Source of the DNA: Acanthaster planci
Taxonomy: Eukaryota; Echinodermata; Asteroidea; Valvatida; Acanthasteridae
Length of the DNA: 64,000 bases
Direction: 5' to 3'
Assembly (NCBI RefSeq): GCF_001949145.1
Contig: NW_019091404.1
Span: 2,096,515 to 2,160,514 of the forward strand
Below the pieces are notes generated by a model. It saw nothing but the letters and a program-made list of their open reading frames with translations, made no database searches and was not told where the DNA came from. The position numbers and the translations under genes were made by a program. This document shows positions 36,566-47,923 of this stretch, piece after piece. Each line of letters opens with the position of its first letter. The stretch's first letter is position 1.

Positions 36566-36617
36566 ATGGACAAGTCGTCGGGTTCTGCAAGAACTCCGAT
36601 TGCAGTTGTAGGAATCG

Positions 36618-37701
36618 GTGAGTGACATACATTTGTTTTCCCTAAAGGAGCATAAAAATACTTGTAGCGAGACCACAAAATACACGCCCTAAAAGAATTT
36701 AATTTTGACAGACTTTAAAACAGAAGGAAATGGCACTGCAACTTGGACTAGTCATATGTAATAGTAGAAAGAGTCAAACTAGATCATCCCTAGTTGCTTT
36801 TACAACACCAATTTCCGGTCATTTACTTTATTAATTTTGAAAGCCTGTAGAAATTCTTTCAAACTAGACACAGGCCAAAACCAATTAAGAAAATCTGGCT
36901 AACAACCAACGTAATCCGTCTCTGTCAGTAAAGTTACAACTTTCTTTCGCCTTTCAACTGTTAGATACAAGGTACCCCAACTGTAGAACCAAATGTGATC
37001 ATTCGTTCAACTGACGTCAACATAACTTATAATAGATATTAAAGCCGTGAACAATAGTCAAAATATAAAATTAAAGATGATCAATTCATTTAATTTTATT
37101 AGATCACGGATTCAATAAGTTTACTTTCTTATATGTTCTCCTAATTATTATCATTTTCTCCTGATCACGAATTACACAAACATCATGTATTCTCCTGGGG
37201 GAGACGACCCAGTACAAGTCTCTGCTTTTTGTATGACCTCTCAATACTATTCAATAAGTTCAATTAAAGGTTTTCTTGCCTATATGTATTCAACTACTTT
37301 ATAGTATGGATATAAACCTGAACGTGAACCTGAAATGTGGAGAGAAATAATTTTGAGCTATTTATAAAGCATCAAAAGTAAAGACATAAAAATTCCCGAC
37401 ATACTTTCGTATGCACATTTTTCAGATAATTATCTGATTAACAATAACTACTTTGACATTAAGGGCTATTTTAAAGTGTTTTCGTGTCATCATAAGGAAC
37501 TGAATTTTTTCTTGGAAATATGCATCCAATAAGAGCATCTGAAATGATGTTTAAGGTGCGCTTTCGTCACGTATGTTACAGCAAGTGAATTTAATTCCAA
37601 ACCAATAGACAGGCCCTGAGTATATTATTACACCACGCAGACCCTGGGTGAAAACGGTAAAAGGTAACCTTGCATCACTTTCTAACTTTGTTTAAATGCA
37701 G
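36618..37701 (+). other. Intron 1 of copy C (phase 1)
   Basis: Donor GTGAGT at 36618 and acceptor aaatgcAG at 37700-37701 split the same glycine codon as in copies A and D. Apart from AT-rich sequence, nothing is recognised inside. Confidence 0.88.
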
Positions 37702-40700
37702 GATGCCGCATGCCTGGAGGTGTCACCTCCCCCAAAGAATTCTGGGATGTCTTGGTTCGGGGTGACGACATGATCAGTGAGGTTCCTCCAGATAGATGGT
37801 CTTTAGAAACATTCCATGACCCTAACCAATCTAACCACAGCAAAATGGTAACAAGACGGTGCGGCTTCATCCATGATATCGACAAGTTTGACAACACCTT
37901 CTTCAAGCTTTCACCCCGAGAGGCAAGCGCCATGGACCCCCAGCAGCGTCACATCCTCGAGGTCACCTATGAGGCATTTCAGGATGCAGGGATTGTCCCG
38001 AGCACCTTGGGAGATTCCTGCGGTGTCTACATCGGTGTTGGCATGATGGATTACACAGTGGTTTTGCTGGATACATCTATCATCAACCCTTACACGCTAA
38101 CAGGCATCGCACACTCTACTATCTCTAACCGTATCTCGTATGCCGTCTTCGTGGTCCCTCATTCTCTGTCGATACAGCCTGTGCTTCTTCCATGACAGCG
38201 ATGCACAGTGCCTGCAATGCTATCTGGGATGGTGAGTGCACTGTTGCGGTTGCAGGAGGGTGCAATAATATACTGATCCCTGAGGGCACCGTTGGTTTCA
38301 GCGCTTTGGGCGTCTTATCACCCGAGGGAAAGTGCTGTCCATTCTCCGATACTGCAAAGGGCTACGTAAGAAGTGAAGGTTGGGGCGTCTTCATCCTCAA
38401 GCCACTTGACTTAGCGCTGGCTGACAATGACCACATCTACTCTGTCATCCGTGGTAGTGCCATTGCTGCAAATGGTTTCAGCAAGAGTCTGACAATGCCA
38501 TCAGCACCTGCCCAAGAGATGGTAATGAAGAACGCGTATGAGCGCTTTGGAGTGCCGCTGTCTTCTGTTCAGTATGTTGAAGCACATGGGACAGGCACGC
38601 CTGTAGGTGATCCCATCGAAGCTGGTGCTATCGGTCGCACCTTTCGCCATCAGAAAGACACTCCAATCAAAATAGGATCCGTGAAGAGCAACTTCGGCCA
38701 CAATGAGTGTGCTGCTGGGATCACCGCTGCCATTAAAGTGGCTCTCATGTTGGAGAACAAGATGCTCGTACCCACCATAAACTTCTCAAGTGCTAACCCA
38801 GATATTGACTTGAGGGAGCTCAATCTCCAAGTTCAGACAAAAAATGAGCGAATAGAGACCAACCAAGATGACGAATACACCATTGGCCTTAACAGCTTTG
38901 GATTCGTTGGGGCAGTTGCTCACATGATCTTCCAAAGAGGGCCTAAGGTAATCAAGAGGATAAAGCAGACAAAATCCGCCGGCTGGAAGTTTGGCGATGA
39001 AAGGGTTGGCTGCCCAATTATTCTGCCACTCTCAGCGAAATCGGGAGGAGCTCTCAAGGATCTTGCCAAGAAATGGATAGAGTTTGAATGTGACAAAGAT
39101 GCCCTCAGCGTGACATCATGGCAGGCAACTCGCAGAGAACATCATACCTACCGGATGGCTGTCATTGCTGACTCCACTGCCTCTTGCAGACACAGCCTTA
39201 AGGGATTTCTTGAAGATGCTGGATCAGAGTCTGTAGTAACAGGAACAGCTCCTCAAGAAAAACCACGAGTCTGCTTTGTTTTCCCCGGCCAAGGGCAGCA
39301 GTGGGTGGACATGGGCCGGGAACTCTACAAGGCTGAGAGTGTCTTCAGGGACACTATCAATACTTGTGACAAAATCTTCAAGAAGATGTCTGGGTGGTCT
39401 CTGCTTGAATGCTGTGGATTGTTCAGTAGCCATCCCATCCGGCAGGAAATCTCTCCCTACACATCTGTAGAAAATGCCCTCAGTCAAGTGGAAGTCATCC
39501 AGCCTGCCATCATGTTTATCCAGGTGGCACTCTACCAACTTTGGCGACACTGGGGAGTGCAGCCTGATGTTGTAGTAGGGCACAGCCTTGGAGAGATCTC
39601 TGCAGCCTATGCAAGTGGTGGTCTTACCTTAGAGGAAGCTGTAGCTGTCATATATCATCGAAGCCATCAACAAGCAAAGCAAGAAGGCACTGGTAGAATG
39701 GCTGCCCTGCGAGCTACAAAAGAACAAGCAGAAAAGATCTGTCAGCAGCACCAGAATCTTTACATAGCAGCTGTTAATGCACCTGGAGCAATTACTCTTG
39801 CTGGCAACCGAGATGTCATAGCTACAGTAGTTGAGCAGAACCCTGGGAAGGCCAAGCAGCTCCGCGTTACTTGTGCCTTCCATACTCCAGAGATGGACCC
39901 GATCAAGGAACCATTCGCCAAGGCCATGGAAGGTGTTGTCAAGAGTGAGCCCGGCAAGAGAGATGTGCCTTACTTCTCCACTGTGACAGGCGAATACTAT
40001 GATGGAAGTTTTGGCACTGATTACTGGTGGAGCAACATCCGAGGTGCCGTTCTTTTCCAGCCTGCCATTGAAGCTGTTTTGCAGGAGACAAAGGCCAGTG
40101 TTTTTCTCGAGATTGCAGCCTCAAATACACTGCTGTCTTCTGTGAAACAGATTGCCCGTGATTTAGACGCCAAGCACCCACCTGTCACTATCAACTCCAG
40201 CCTCCGAGACAAGAACGACCTGCAAAGTATCCAAAGAGCAGTGGGCAGTCTATACGGTAATGGAGTGTCTTTAAACTGGGTGGCAATTACTCATGGATCG
40301 GCTGAATGGGCACCAGTTCCAACATACCCATGGCAACACCAGTCTTTCTGGTTGGAGACAGATGAGAGACAGAAGCGTCGCCTTGGTTTGGATGACCAAA
40401 CTTTTAAAGGGCAAAACGGCAACTTCACCCTGGAGATGTTTCCTTTCTTTGCTGATCACGTAGTAAGCGACCGAATCATTTTCCCTGGTGCTGGCTACAT
40501 TGAGTACATGACACAGATGACTTTCGAGGAAACTGAAAAACCAGCTTTCAAGAACATCAATTTCACCCGTGTCCTACCATGGCCAGAAGACAGTGACTCC
40601 AAAAAGAGTACCCTAAGACTTGGGCTAGTAGCAGATGGGACAGGAGTCCAAGTCACCTGTGACAGCAATCCACACTGCAATGCTCAGAGAAGTATCCCAA

Positions 40701-43700
40701 AAAAAACAGATGTAGAAGAGCGCCTCCCTCTTGAGAAAATTACAGAGCGATGCTCAACTGAGGTAACAGGTGAGGAGTTTTACGCCAGGCTTCAAGGTAT
40801 TGGTCTTTCTTATGGGCCAGCTTTCCAGATGGTGGACAGGATGCTCCTTGGTGATGGAGAGGCACTTGCTTTTATGCATGTTGTTCCTGACAACAAACAG
40901 AGAATCCAGGTAGCCCATTTGGATGCAACTTTCCAACTCGCTTTGTCAGCTCTGGGCTCCAACAGCACTATGTACCTTCCTGTACACATCAACTCCCTTG
41001 AGATGTCCAGAGAATCTATTCCATCTGGAGAACCCATTCTAGCCTACACAAGAATTACAGACTGTGACACCGTGACACTTACAGCTGACATCATCATGGC
41101 TACAGACCAAGGTAAAATCCTGGCAACTTTAAAGGGCTTCCAAGGACAGAACTTCAGCGGTAACCACTCTGACGTTCCAATTGAATCGTGCATCTACACC
41201 ACCCAGTGGCAACCAGCTTCAGCCAATACGTTGCCCACTACAGTTCTTAGAGAGGTATTTGAAGAAAGTAATCTTCGTCAGACATATAAGGATGAGATGG
41301 AAGCAATTGATCGGGCTGAGGAGGTTCTTGATGATGTAGAGGCTGTGTGCGTCTCTTACATCAAACATGCCCTTGACACAGTACCAATAGAAGAGCATGC
41401 ACAGGGTAAGAGCTATGCCAAATACATAAAACTGTTTAAAAGTATCGCTGAAAATGCAAGAAATAAAAACGTCAAGTACAGCGAAATACCTACACTGCTG
41501 AAGAAGATCCTCCACCATGTACCCGAGTTTGAATCAGAAATGAAACTGATGCAGACCCTTGGTGAAGCCTTGCCTGACACACTTCGTGACCCACAAGTTG
41601 CTGTTTCTATCATGTTTGGTGCTGAAGGACTAGAGAGTTACTTCTACGATTCACTCACCACTCGCATTTACTACAAGGCTGGAGCTGAAACAGTTGTCAG
41701 GGCTGTTCGAGAAGCTGCCAAACACAAGAGAGTTGTCCGGGTATTGGAGCTGGGAGCTCGTTACGGAGGTTTGACTCGCTTCATTGCTAGCCAGCTTATG
41801 GACATGGGGACTGAACAGAGGCTGGAGTACTTCTTTACTGATGCAACGACAATGTTCTTCCAGCAGGCTCAAAGAAATCTCCAGGAGTTCCCATTCATCC
41901 AGTACAAACCACTGGATGCTGAAAGAGATGCACAAGATCAGGGGTTTGTTCCAGGCAGTTTCGATGTAGTAGTTTGTCTGGACACCCTACATGGAACAGT
42001 AGACGTACACCAAAGCATGGCTTACGTAAAAAGCCTGCTCAGTGCAAACGGGCTGATGTTTATAATTGAGGCAACTAAGTCATATCACTTGACTGAACTT
42101 ATGTTTGGAACCCTGGAGGTCTGTTGCGTGTTTGATGATTTCCGTAAGGATCGTTGCTGGCTGACTCACCAAGGCTGGTTAGATGTCATGAAAAAGGTTG
42201 GGCTCAGAGATATCTCATCAGCATCTACTCCAAATGAGTTTTTCCACTCAGTTTTCGTTGGTAGGAAGCCCTCCACCTCAGAACATAAACCTTTGACGAC
42301 AACTATCCAGCAAGACAAGCTACTCGTAGTTCGAGATGGCAACAACAAGTTCTTGACAGAGTTCCTTCCTTACTATCATGGTGAGGTTCAGATCATACAG
42401 TTCTCTGAGATAAAGTCACTTGATCGTTTGCTCAGTGAGCAAGACACAGCTATGGAGATGATGTATATCCATAGCGAAGAGGATTCTGAGCTTCATGCTC
42501 TCCTGAAACTCTTCCAGGGAGTGGAATCGTACCCAGCAGTTGCAAAGCGTGTGTGGGTTGTGACCAGAGGAGGGAATATGGATTCATTTCGTCCAAATGG
42601 ATCCCTGGCTGTTGGCTTAACCAGGGCAGTCAGCAATCAGATTCCAGGCGTGCCAGTTTTCTCTGTAGATTTAGATCCCACAATATCTTTTAGCGAGTGT
42701 GTTCAAGAGATGTTGAAGCTGATGAAGGATCAAGATCTTGGGGAACAGGAGCTTGTAATCCGAAAGAATCAGAGGCTTGTTCCACGGGTTATACATGAGG
42801 AATTGCATAAGGGCAAGAACATAGTGTCCATGGAATGGCGAATGGAGCAGAATCTAGCAGGCAAGACTTATAAAGGGGCTTCTATCGATGATCTTGCTTT
42901 CCATGATGTCAGTGTTTCTGAAATACCATCTGGCCACGTTAAGATTAAAGTTAAGGCAGCTCCTCTCAACTTCAAAGATGTCATGATGGCACTTGGTCTT
43001 CTGGAGGGATTGGAGAGTGAAACAACTCCATCCTTTGGTCTCGAATGTGCTGGAGTTGTGGAAGAGGTCGCGACCGGGGTATGTGGTTTCAAAGCTGGTG
43101 ACAAAGTCATTGCATTTGGAAAAAGCTGTTTTGGTTCCCATGCGATTTGTGACGCAAGGCTGACCGCCTTGAAACCTGAAAATCTTAGCCTTGTGGATAG
43201 TAGCAGTGTTGGGGTGGTTTTTGTGACGGCGTATCTTTGCTTGATCGAACGTGCCAACCTCAAGAAGGGTGAGACTGTCTTGATTCACTCAGCATGTGGG
43301 GGAGTAGGTCTAGCGGCAATTCAGATTGCTGAAATGACAGGCGCCAAGATCATCTGCACAGCTGGTACAGAAGAGAAGAGGAGGTATCTACAGAAGGAGC
43401 TTGGTATTGAGATGGTCAGTGATTCTCGATCACCTTGCTTTTATGATGATGTTATGAAGTGGACCAACGGCAGGGGAGTGGATGTGATTTTGAACTCTCT
43501 TTCTGGCAAACTCCTTCAAACAGGTACCACACTCCTGGCTTCGGGTGGAAGATTTTGTGAGATTGGAAAGAAGGATATCCTGCAGAATTCTAATCTCCCC
43601 ATGGGCTTCTTCCTGAAAAACAGGGTCTTCCATTCCTGTCAACTAGATGTCTTGATGAAGGAGCAGCCAGATGTTGTTCAGAATATCATGCAGCAGGTTG

Positions 43701-44572
43701 TTGGACTATTTCGCAAGGAGAAGCTAAGGCCTATACCAGTCACAATAAAAGCCATTGATGAGTTCAAGGAAACATTCTGGATGATGTCAAAGGGTGCACA
43801 CATTGGTAAGATCGTGTTTGAAGTACCGGAAGATTTCATGCCAACAGAACTCCAACCTGCCATTAATCAGTTTAAATCAAAGGCCACCTACATAATCACT
43901 GGTGGGTTTGGCGGCATTGGGCAAGCTCTCTCAAGATGGCTATGTCAAAATGGTGTTAAGCACATTGCCCTTGTGTCACGAGGAGGGGCAAAGACAGCAG
44001 CTGCGAGGAGAACAGTTAGGTACCTGAAGCACAACAATGTAAATCTTCACGAGTTTTCACTGGACATATCCAGCAAGCAGAGTGTTGCGTCAATGCTGGA
44101 AAATCTTCGAGATGACAAGAGAGTCCCTCCAATCAGAGGCATCTTCCATCTGGCAGGCGTCATTGAAGAGGAAAATTTGTCAGAGATAACATTTGACCAG
44201 CTGTCCCGCATTCTGGGTGCCAAAGCAAAGGGAGCCAGAATCCTCCATGAGCTGACTCAAGAGGACCAACTTGACATCTTCTTCATGCTGTCTTCGATTT
44301 CCACTACCTGGGGACATCAAGCACAACCGATCTACTGTGCCGCTAATGCCTACCTTGATGCCTTGGCTGAGAAGAGACACAACTGTGGGTTGCCTGCACT
44401 GTCAGTGCAACTGGCTCCAATCAGAGGTGCAGGTTACTTAGAAGACAAGGCAGAGACTGTCAAAGTTTTGGCCATGAAGGGGAAACATCAGCTGCATATT
44501 GATGAGTTTCTTGCAGTATTGGGCCAGCTTCTACCCAGGAAAGATCTCCCTTGCATCTGCCTTGCAAATCAG

Positions 44573-44836
44573 GTCAGTACACCAATCCCTAAATTGTTTG
44601 ATTCAAAAACTTATTACACATAAAATTTATCACTGAAATTACAGTACATGTCATAATTCTACCCCAAAGGAATCCACAAAACTTGCAAAACTCTCACATT
44701 TTCAAATCCTTTGCTGAGACATCAAAAAGCTTTATAAAACAAGCAGAAAAGACATAATTGTGGGACGTATAGAAATCCAGGAATGTTGGTCACTTTATTA
44801 AATGTGAGAAACATGATTATATTTTCTCGCCTTCAG
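44573..44836 (+). other. Intron 2 of copy C (phase 0)
   Basis: Donor GTCAGT at 44573 follows residues LANQ; acceptor cgccttcAG ends at 44836 before DWGATQQF. GTCAGT is a weaker donor than those of the other introns, but its position matches copies A and B exactly. Confidence 0.85.
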
Positions 44837-45257
44837 GACTGGGGAGCGACGCAGCAGTTCTGCTACAAGAACATGCTGAAATTCCACCACTTGGCGGCAC
44901 ACAACTCAAATTCATCCAGTGGAGAGGCTTGTTGCCTGGATGCTGCAGACTTGGAAGCCAGCGTCAAATCCAAGATGGCTGAACTTCTCTGCATGCCAGA
45001 GGAATCCATTGACGTCACTCAGCCCATGGTGAACTATGGCGTGGACTCTCTGGTTGCCTTGGAAATGGTGAACTGGGCCACCAATCAGCTAGGAGTAACC
45101 ATCTCTCAACTGGACATTTTGGGTGGTATTTCTACGGCTGGTTTGCTGGAGATGGCAACAGAGCCCATCTAAATGGAACTGAAAGTCATGTGTACTGGTA
45201 AAAGAGGGCTAACTGTGTCCTTTCTAAAGGTATATTATTGTTGAGGTAAGACAAACA

Positions 45258-45390
45258 CAATAAATTCTGAACAAGCATGAACTTACGAACTTTGAAACCA
45301 AAATTTACAAACTAAAATTTTGAAAATGAAGGATGTTTAGAATGTTTGAGATAAATGACAAAATCGATGTACACAAATTATACCGGAGCT
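45258..45390 (+). repeat. 3'-flank sequence of copy C, duplicated downstream (copy 1)
   Basis: The block ttctgaacaagcat, acgaactttgaaac, ttacaaactaaaa and gatgtacacaa is found again at 51555-51690 in the same orientation. It starts at the candidate poly(A) signal. Confidence 0.72.
45259..45264 (+). terminator. Candidate polyadenylation signal for copy C
   Basis: AATAAA lies 87 bp after the stop codon. Other AATAAA hexamers follow at about 45740 and 45755. The choice between them is open. Confidence 0.35.
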
Positions 45391-45969
45391 TTTATTGAAA
45401 ACAGTTTAAACAAAATAGAAATACCCTATGAATATATGTTTGGTCAAATATTACTTAAGTTGACGTATAAAAGCACAAATGCCTTATTCATATATAACAT
45501 TAAAAGTTAAAATACAGAAGTGTCAAAAGTCAGGGAATTCATTTTTCCACAAGATTTTGTTTTCAATGGATAACCATGAACACGTAGTAAGAAATTTGTA
45601 TTTTATGGTGTACCTACTATGCAGATAGAAAATATGTGAGCAGTGTCCCTGCTTTTGAAGGTCTTCATGTTTTTTGCTTTGTATTGTTTATTTAAAGAGT
45701 AGATTAGATATAATGTTCTTTGAAGCATTAACAAATACCAATAAAGTATTCAGGAATAAATAATTCAAGTTTATTTTCCAAACATGAAAAACAGCCGCGC
45801 TATTTTAAATTTAGCTTGAATCAGAAAATTGTTATATGTATCATACTGTGCAGAAAGTGTGCATTTTCTGTATTGGGAAATTTAAGCTTTTATTCTAGTC
45901 AGAGTTAACTGCCGGCGCTAAAGTAAGGAAGTTTCTACAACTTATGAAGTTACACAAAGGAAGCACAGT

Positions 45970-46620
45970 TCCCAGCAACTGAACGTAATTTATCACTGAA
46001 TTCTGTAGCTAAAGTTGAGTACTTTGCCAGCGAGTTGAATCACTCACGCATTGCAAATTCTATCAGGTTGTCACTCAGAATTGAGACTCGAGCCATTCAA
46101 CTCGCTTTCATGATTCAAGTGATAGCCTGGTGTAGAAATACTTCAAGGGCATTTCAAATGCCATTTGCCTTAAAGAAATACCGGAAAAATCTAAATTTTC
46201 AAATGAACATCTCAGATCAATTTTCATTTTAATGAAAAATACATATCATGAATATTGCGATACTGAAGATAAAACTTTGTTTCCATAATTTCAGTTGATA
46301 TGGACACTTTTATGAGTAAATGGCTCAAAGTGGGAGGGTTTAGTAAGAAAAAAGATTTAAAAATATTTCAAACCTATCAGTCAAATTTTATAGATTTTGC
46401 AGATTTTTTGTGTATTCAGTTAGATATGGTTCTACGTGTTAGGGTTTTTTGTAAAATGTATAATGTAAAAAGTTTTATTATTTCAGTACTGGAAATGTTA
46501 AAAATGATGAAGGTCTTTTCTATGAAAAGGAAGAAACGTTTGTGGTTTTGCCCCACCCCATTAGGATTTTGACTTCTACAAGTCTTTAGAAATATGTTTC
46601 AGTCAACATGTTTCACAATA
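45970..46620 (+). repeat. Diverged direct duplication, unit 1
   Basis: Blocks acgtaatttatcactgaatt, gagttgaatcactcac, gcatttcaaatgccatttgc, gatatggacacttttatga and aaggtcttttctatgaaaagg have ordered counterparts in 46830-47640. ORFs of 65 and 90 codons here are not conserved between the units, so they are probably not genes. Confidence 0.6.
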
Positions 46621-47110
46621 TCCGTTATTATGCTTCAAGGAAGTTAGGTTTTTATTTTACACAGAATTTACCGCTTCAGGTGTTACATTTGAAAAAGGTG
46701 AAGTTTGTTTATGAAAACACAAAAAGGGAATTAATGTTCTAAGCAAGATTTAATAATGTGGAACTGTGATTAAAGTCTTTGAAAAATGTTTGCTATCAGG
46801 CTAATGCCACTTTAACTGGATGTACGCCTAGCTCATCACTGAATTTTGTGACTCAAGTTGAATATATGCTCATAGTGACAAGTTGAGTCATTCACCCGCT
46901 GCAAGTGGAACTGATTATGGTAGCTACTTTAAATTGTGACTCAAGTTGAATAATACATGTATACTCACAGCAACAAGTTGAGTCATTTATCCACTGCAAA
47001 TGGAATTGAGTATGGTAGTATACCCCGACATGGGGTATTTCAAACATCATTTGCAAAAGACACACAAGAAAAACCAACATTTTTAAGAAAACTTTGTCGA
47101 TCATTTACAT

Positions 47111-47171
47111 TTTAACCCTAACCCTCCTCAATCCTCCAACAGGTGAAGGATTGAGGAGGGTTAGGGTTAAA
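47111..47171. repeat. Perfect 25-bp hairpin containing telomere-like repeats
   Basis: Bases 47111-47135 (tttaaccctaaccct, then cctcaatcct) are the exact reverse complement of 47147-47171. The loop is 11 nt (ccaacaggtga). Each arm holds the TTAGGG/CCCTAA motif. Confidence 0.95.
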
Positions 47172-47194
47172 TAAATGAAATGTATATCATTTTG

Positions 47195-47325
47195 TAATAT
47201 TCATTTCCATTTTAAATAATATATATCACTACGTAATATTCATTTTCATTTTAAATAATATATATCATTACGTTATATTCATTTTCATTTTAAATAAATA
47301 AAATATATATTCATTCATTTATAGT
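47195..47325. repeat. AT-rich short tandem repeat
   Basis: About three units of roughly 40 bp, built from taatattcatttccatttt and aaataatatatatcactacg, with small changes. It lies just after the hairpin. Confidence 0.8.
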
Positions 47326-47750
47326 ATCATGTAATACTGCACTGCAGTACTGAGTCTGAAATCTGTTTCTATAGTTTGTTTCATATGGATGCCTTTATGA
47401 ATGAATCAGTCACAGTGAATCAGAACAGTTCAAAAATAAATAGTCCAGTGGAAGGTAGGCACATTTTCCACAGGTCTAGTTTTAAATCACAAAACTTAAA
47501 CCTTTTTTTTTCAATTCTTGTGTCAAATAATAAAAAAATTGTGGCCTTCTCTAAGGAAAAGAAGAAATTATGTTAAATGGTCCCCGTTCAGGGTTTTGAA
47601 TTTATAGTTTTTTGAAATATAAATCAGTCATCTGGAATTAGTTCTGTTCCCATGAATCTTTCCGACATTTACATCAGGTAAAGTCTATCACCTGCTTTAA
47701 TCTTTCAAACAATAGACTGACTGCATGCCAATGAGTCGGTCGCACGGCTT

Positions 47751-47923
47751 CAGTGGGTATCAAACATCAACAGACACGGCATCCTACCACAAAAACGTGT
47801 ATCATAAGTGTCATTTACCAATTATAAAGCTGAGAGTTAGTAAAGTACTCATACTACAGATGTGCTCAGTACTACACTTTGCTATGGGAGGACGCTATGT
47901 TTGTTGATGTTTGATACCCATTG
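47751..47923. mobile_element. 173-bp element with 22-bp terminal inverted repeats
   Basis: 47751-47772 (cagtgggtatcaaacatc...) is the reverse complement of 47902-47923 with one mismatch. The interior has no coding capacity. Bases 47924-50510 contain poly-C runs and short ORFs only; no gene is recognised there. Confidence 0.82.

Larger units (their letters stand above)
36566..45172 (+). pseudogene. Polyketide synthase copy C, near-intact but frameshifted in the KS
   Basis: Exons are 36566-36617, 37702-44572 and 44837-45172, with the same splice phases as copy A. Exon 2 is 6,871 bp, exactly 4 bp shorter than in A. The deficit sits at 38144/38145, where the codons for FDLRG should be. Upstream the frame reads as PKS to NRISYA, then shifts and stops at 38195. 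From about 38150 the PKS frame resumes and stays open for over 2,100 codons. All other signatures are present: Cys at 38180-38182, EAHGTGTP, GHSLGE (Ser at 39584), DH HLDATFQ, MT LELGARYGG, ER CGGVGLAAIQ, KR GGFGGIG with YCAAN, ACP GVDSL. As read, the protein would end after about 180 residues. An internal start would lose the KS cysteine. It is either a very recent pseudogene, an allele, or a sequence error. Confidence 0.85.
46830..47640 (+). repeat. Diverged direct duplication, unit 2
   Basis: Counterparts of unit 1 include tcatcactgaattttgtg, gttgagtcattcaccc, ggtatttcaaacatcatttgc, catatggatgcctttatga and ggccttctctaaggaaaag. An internal repeat of about 112 bp (46850-47010) is present twice. 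The unit is expanded by a hairpin and an AT-rich short tandem repeat. Confidence 0.6.

Noticed and set aside
46300-46572. 90-codon ORF after copy C
   Set aside because: AT-driven composition, and its duplicate at 47376-47576 does not preserve the frame or sequence.
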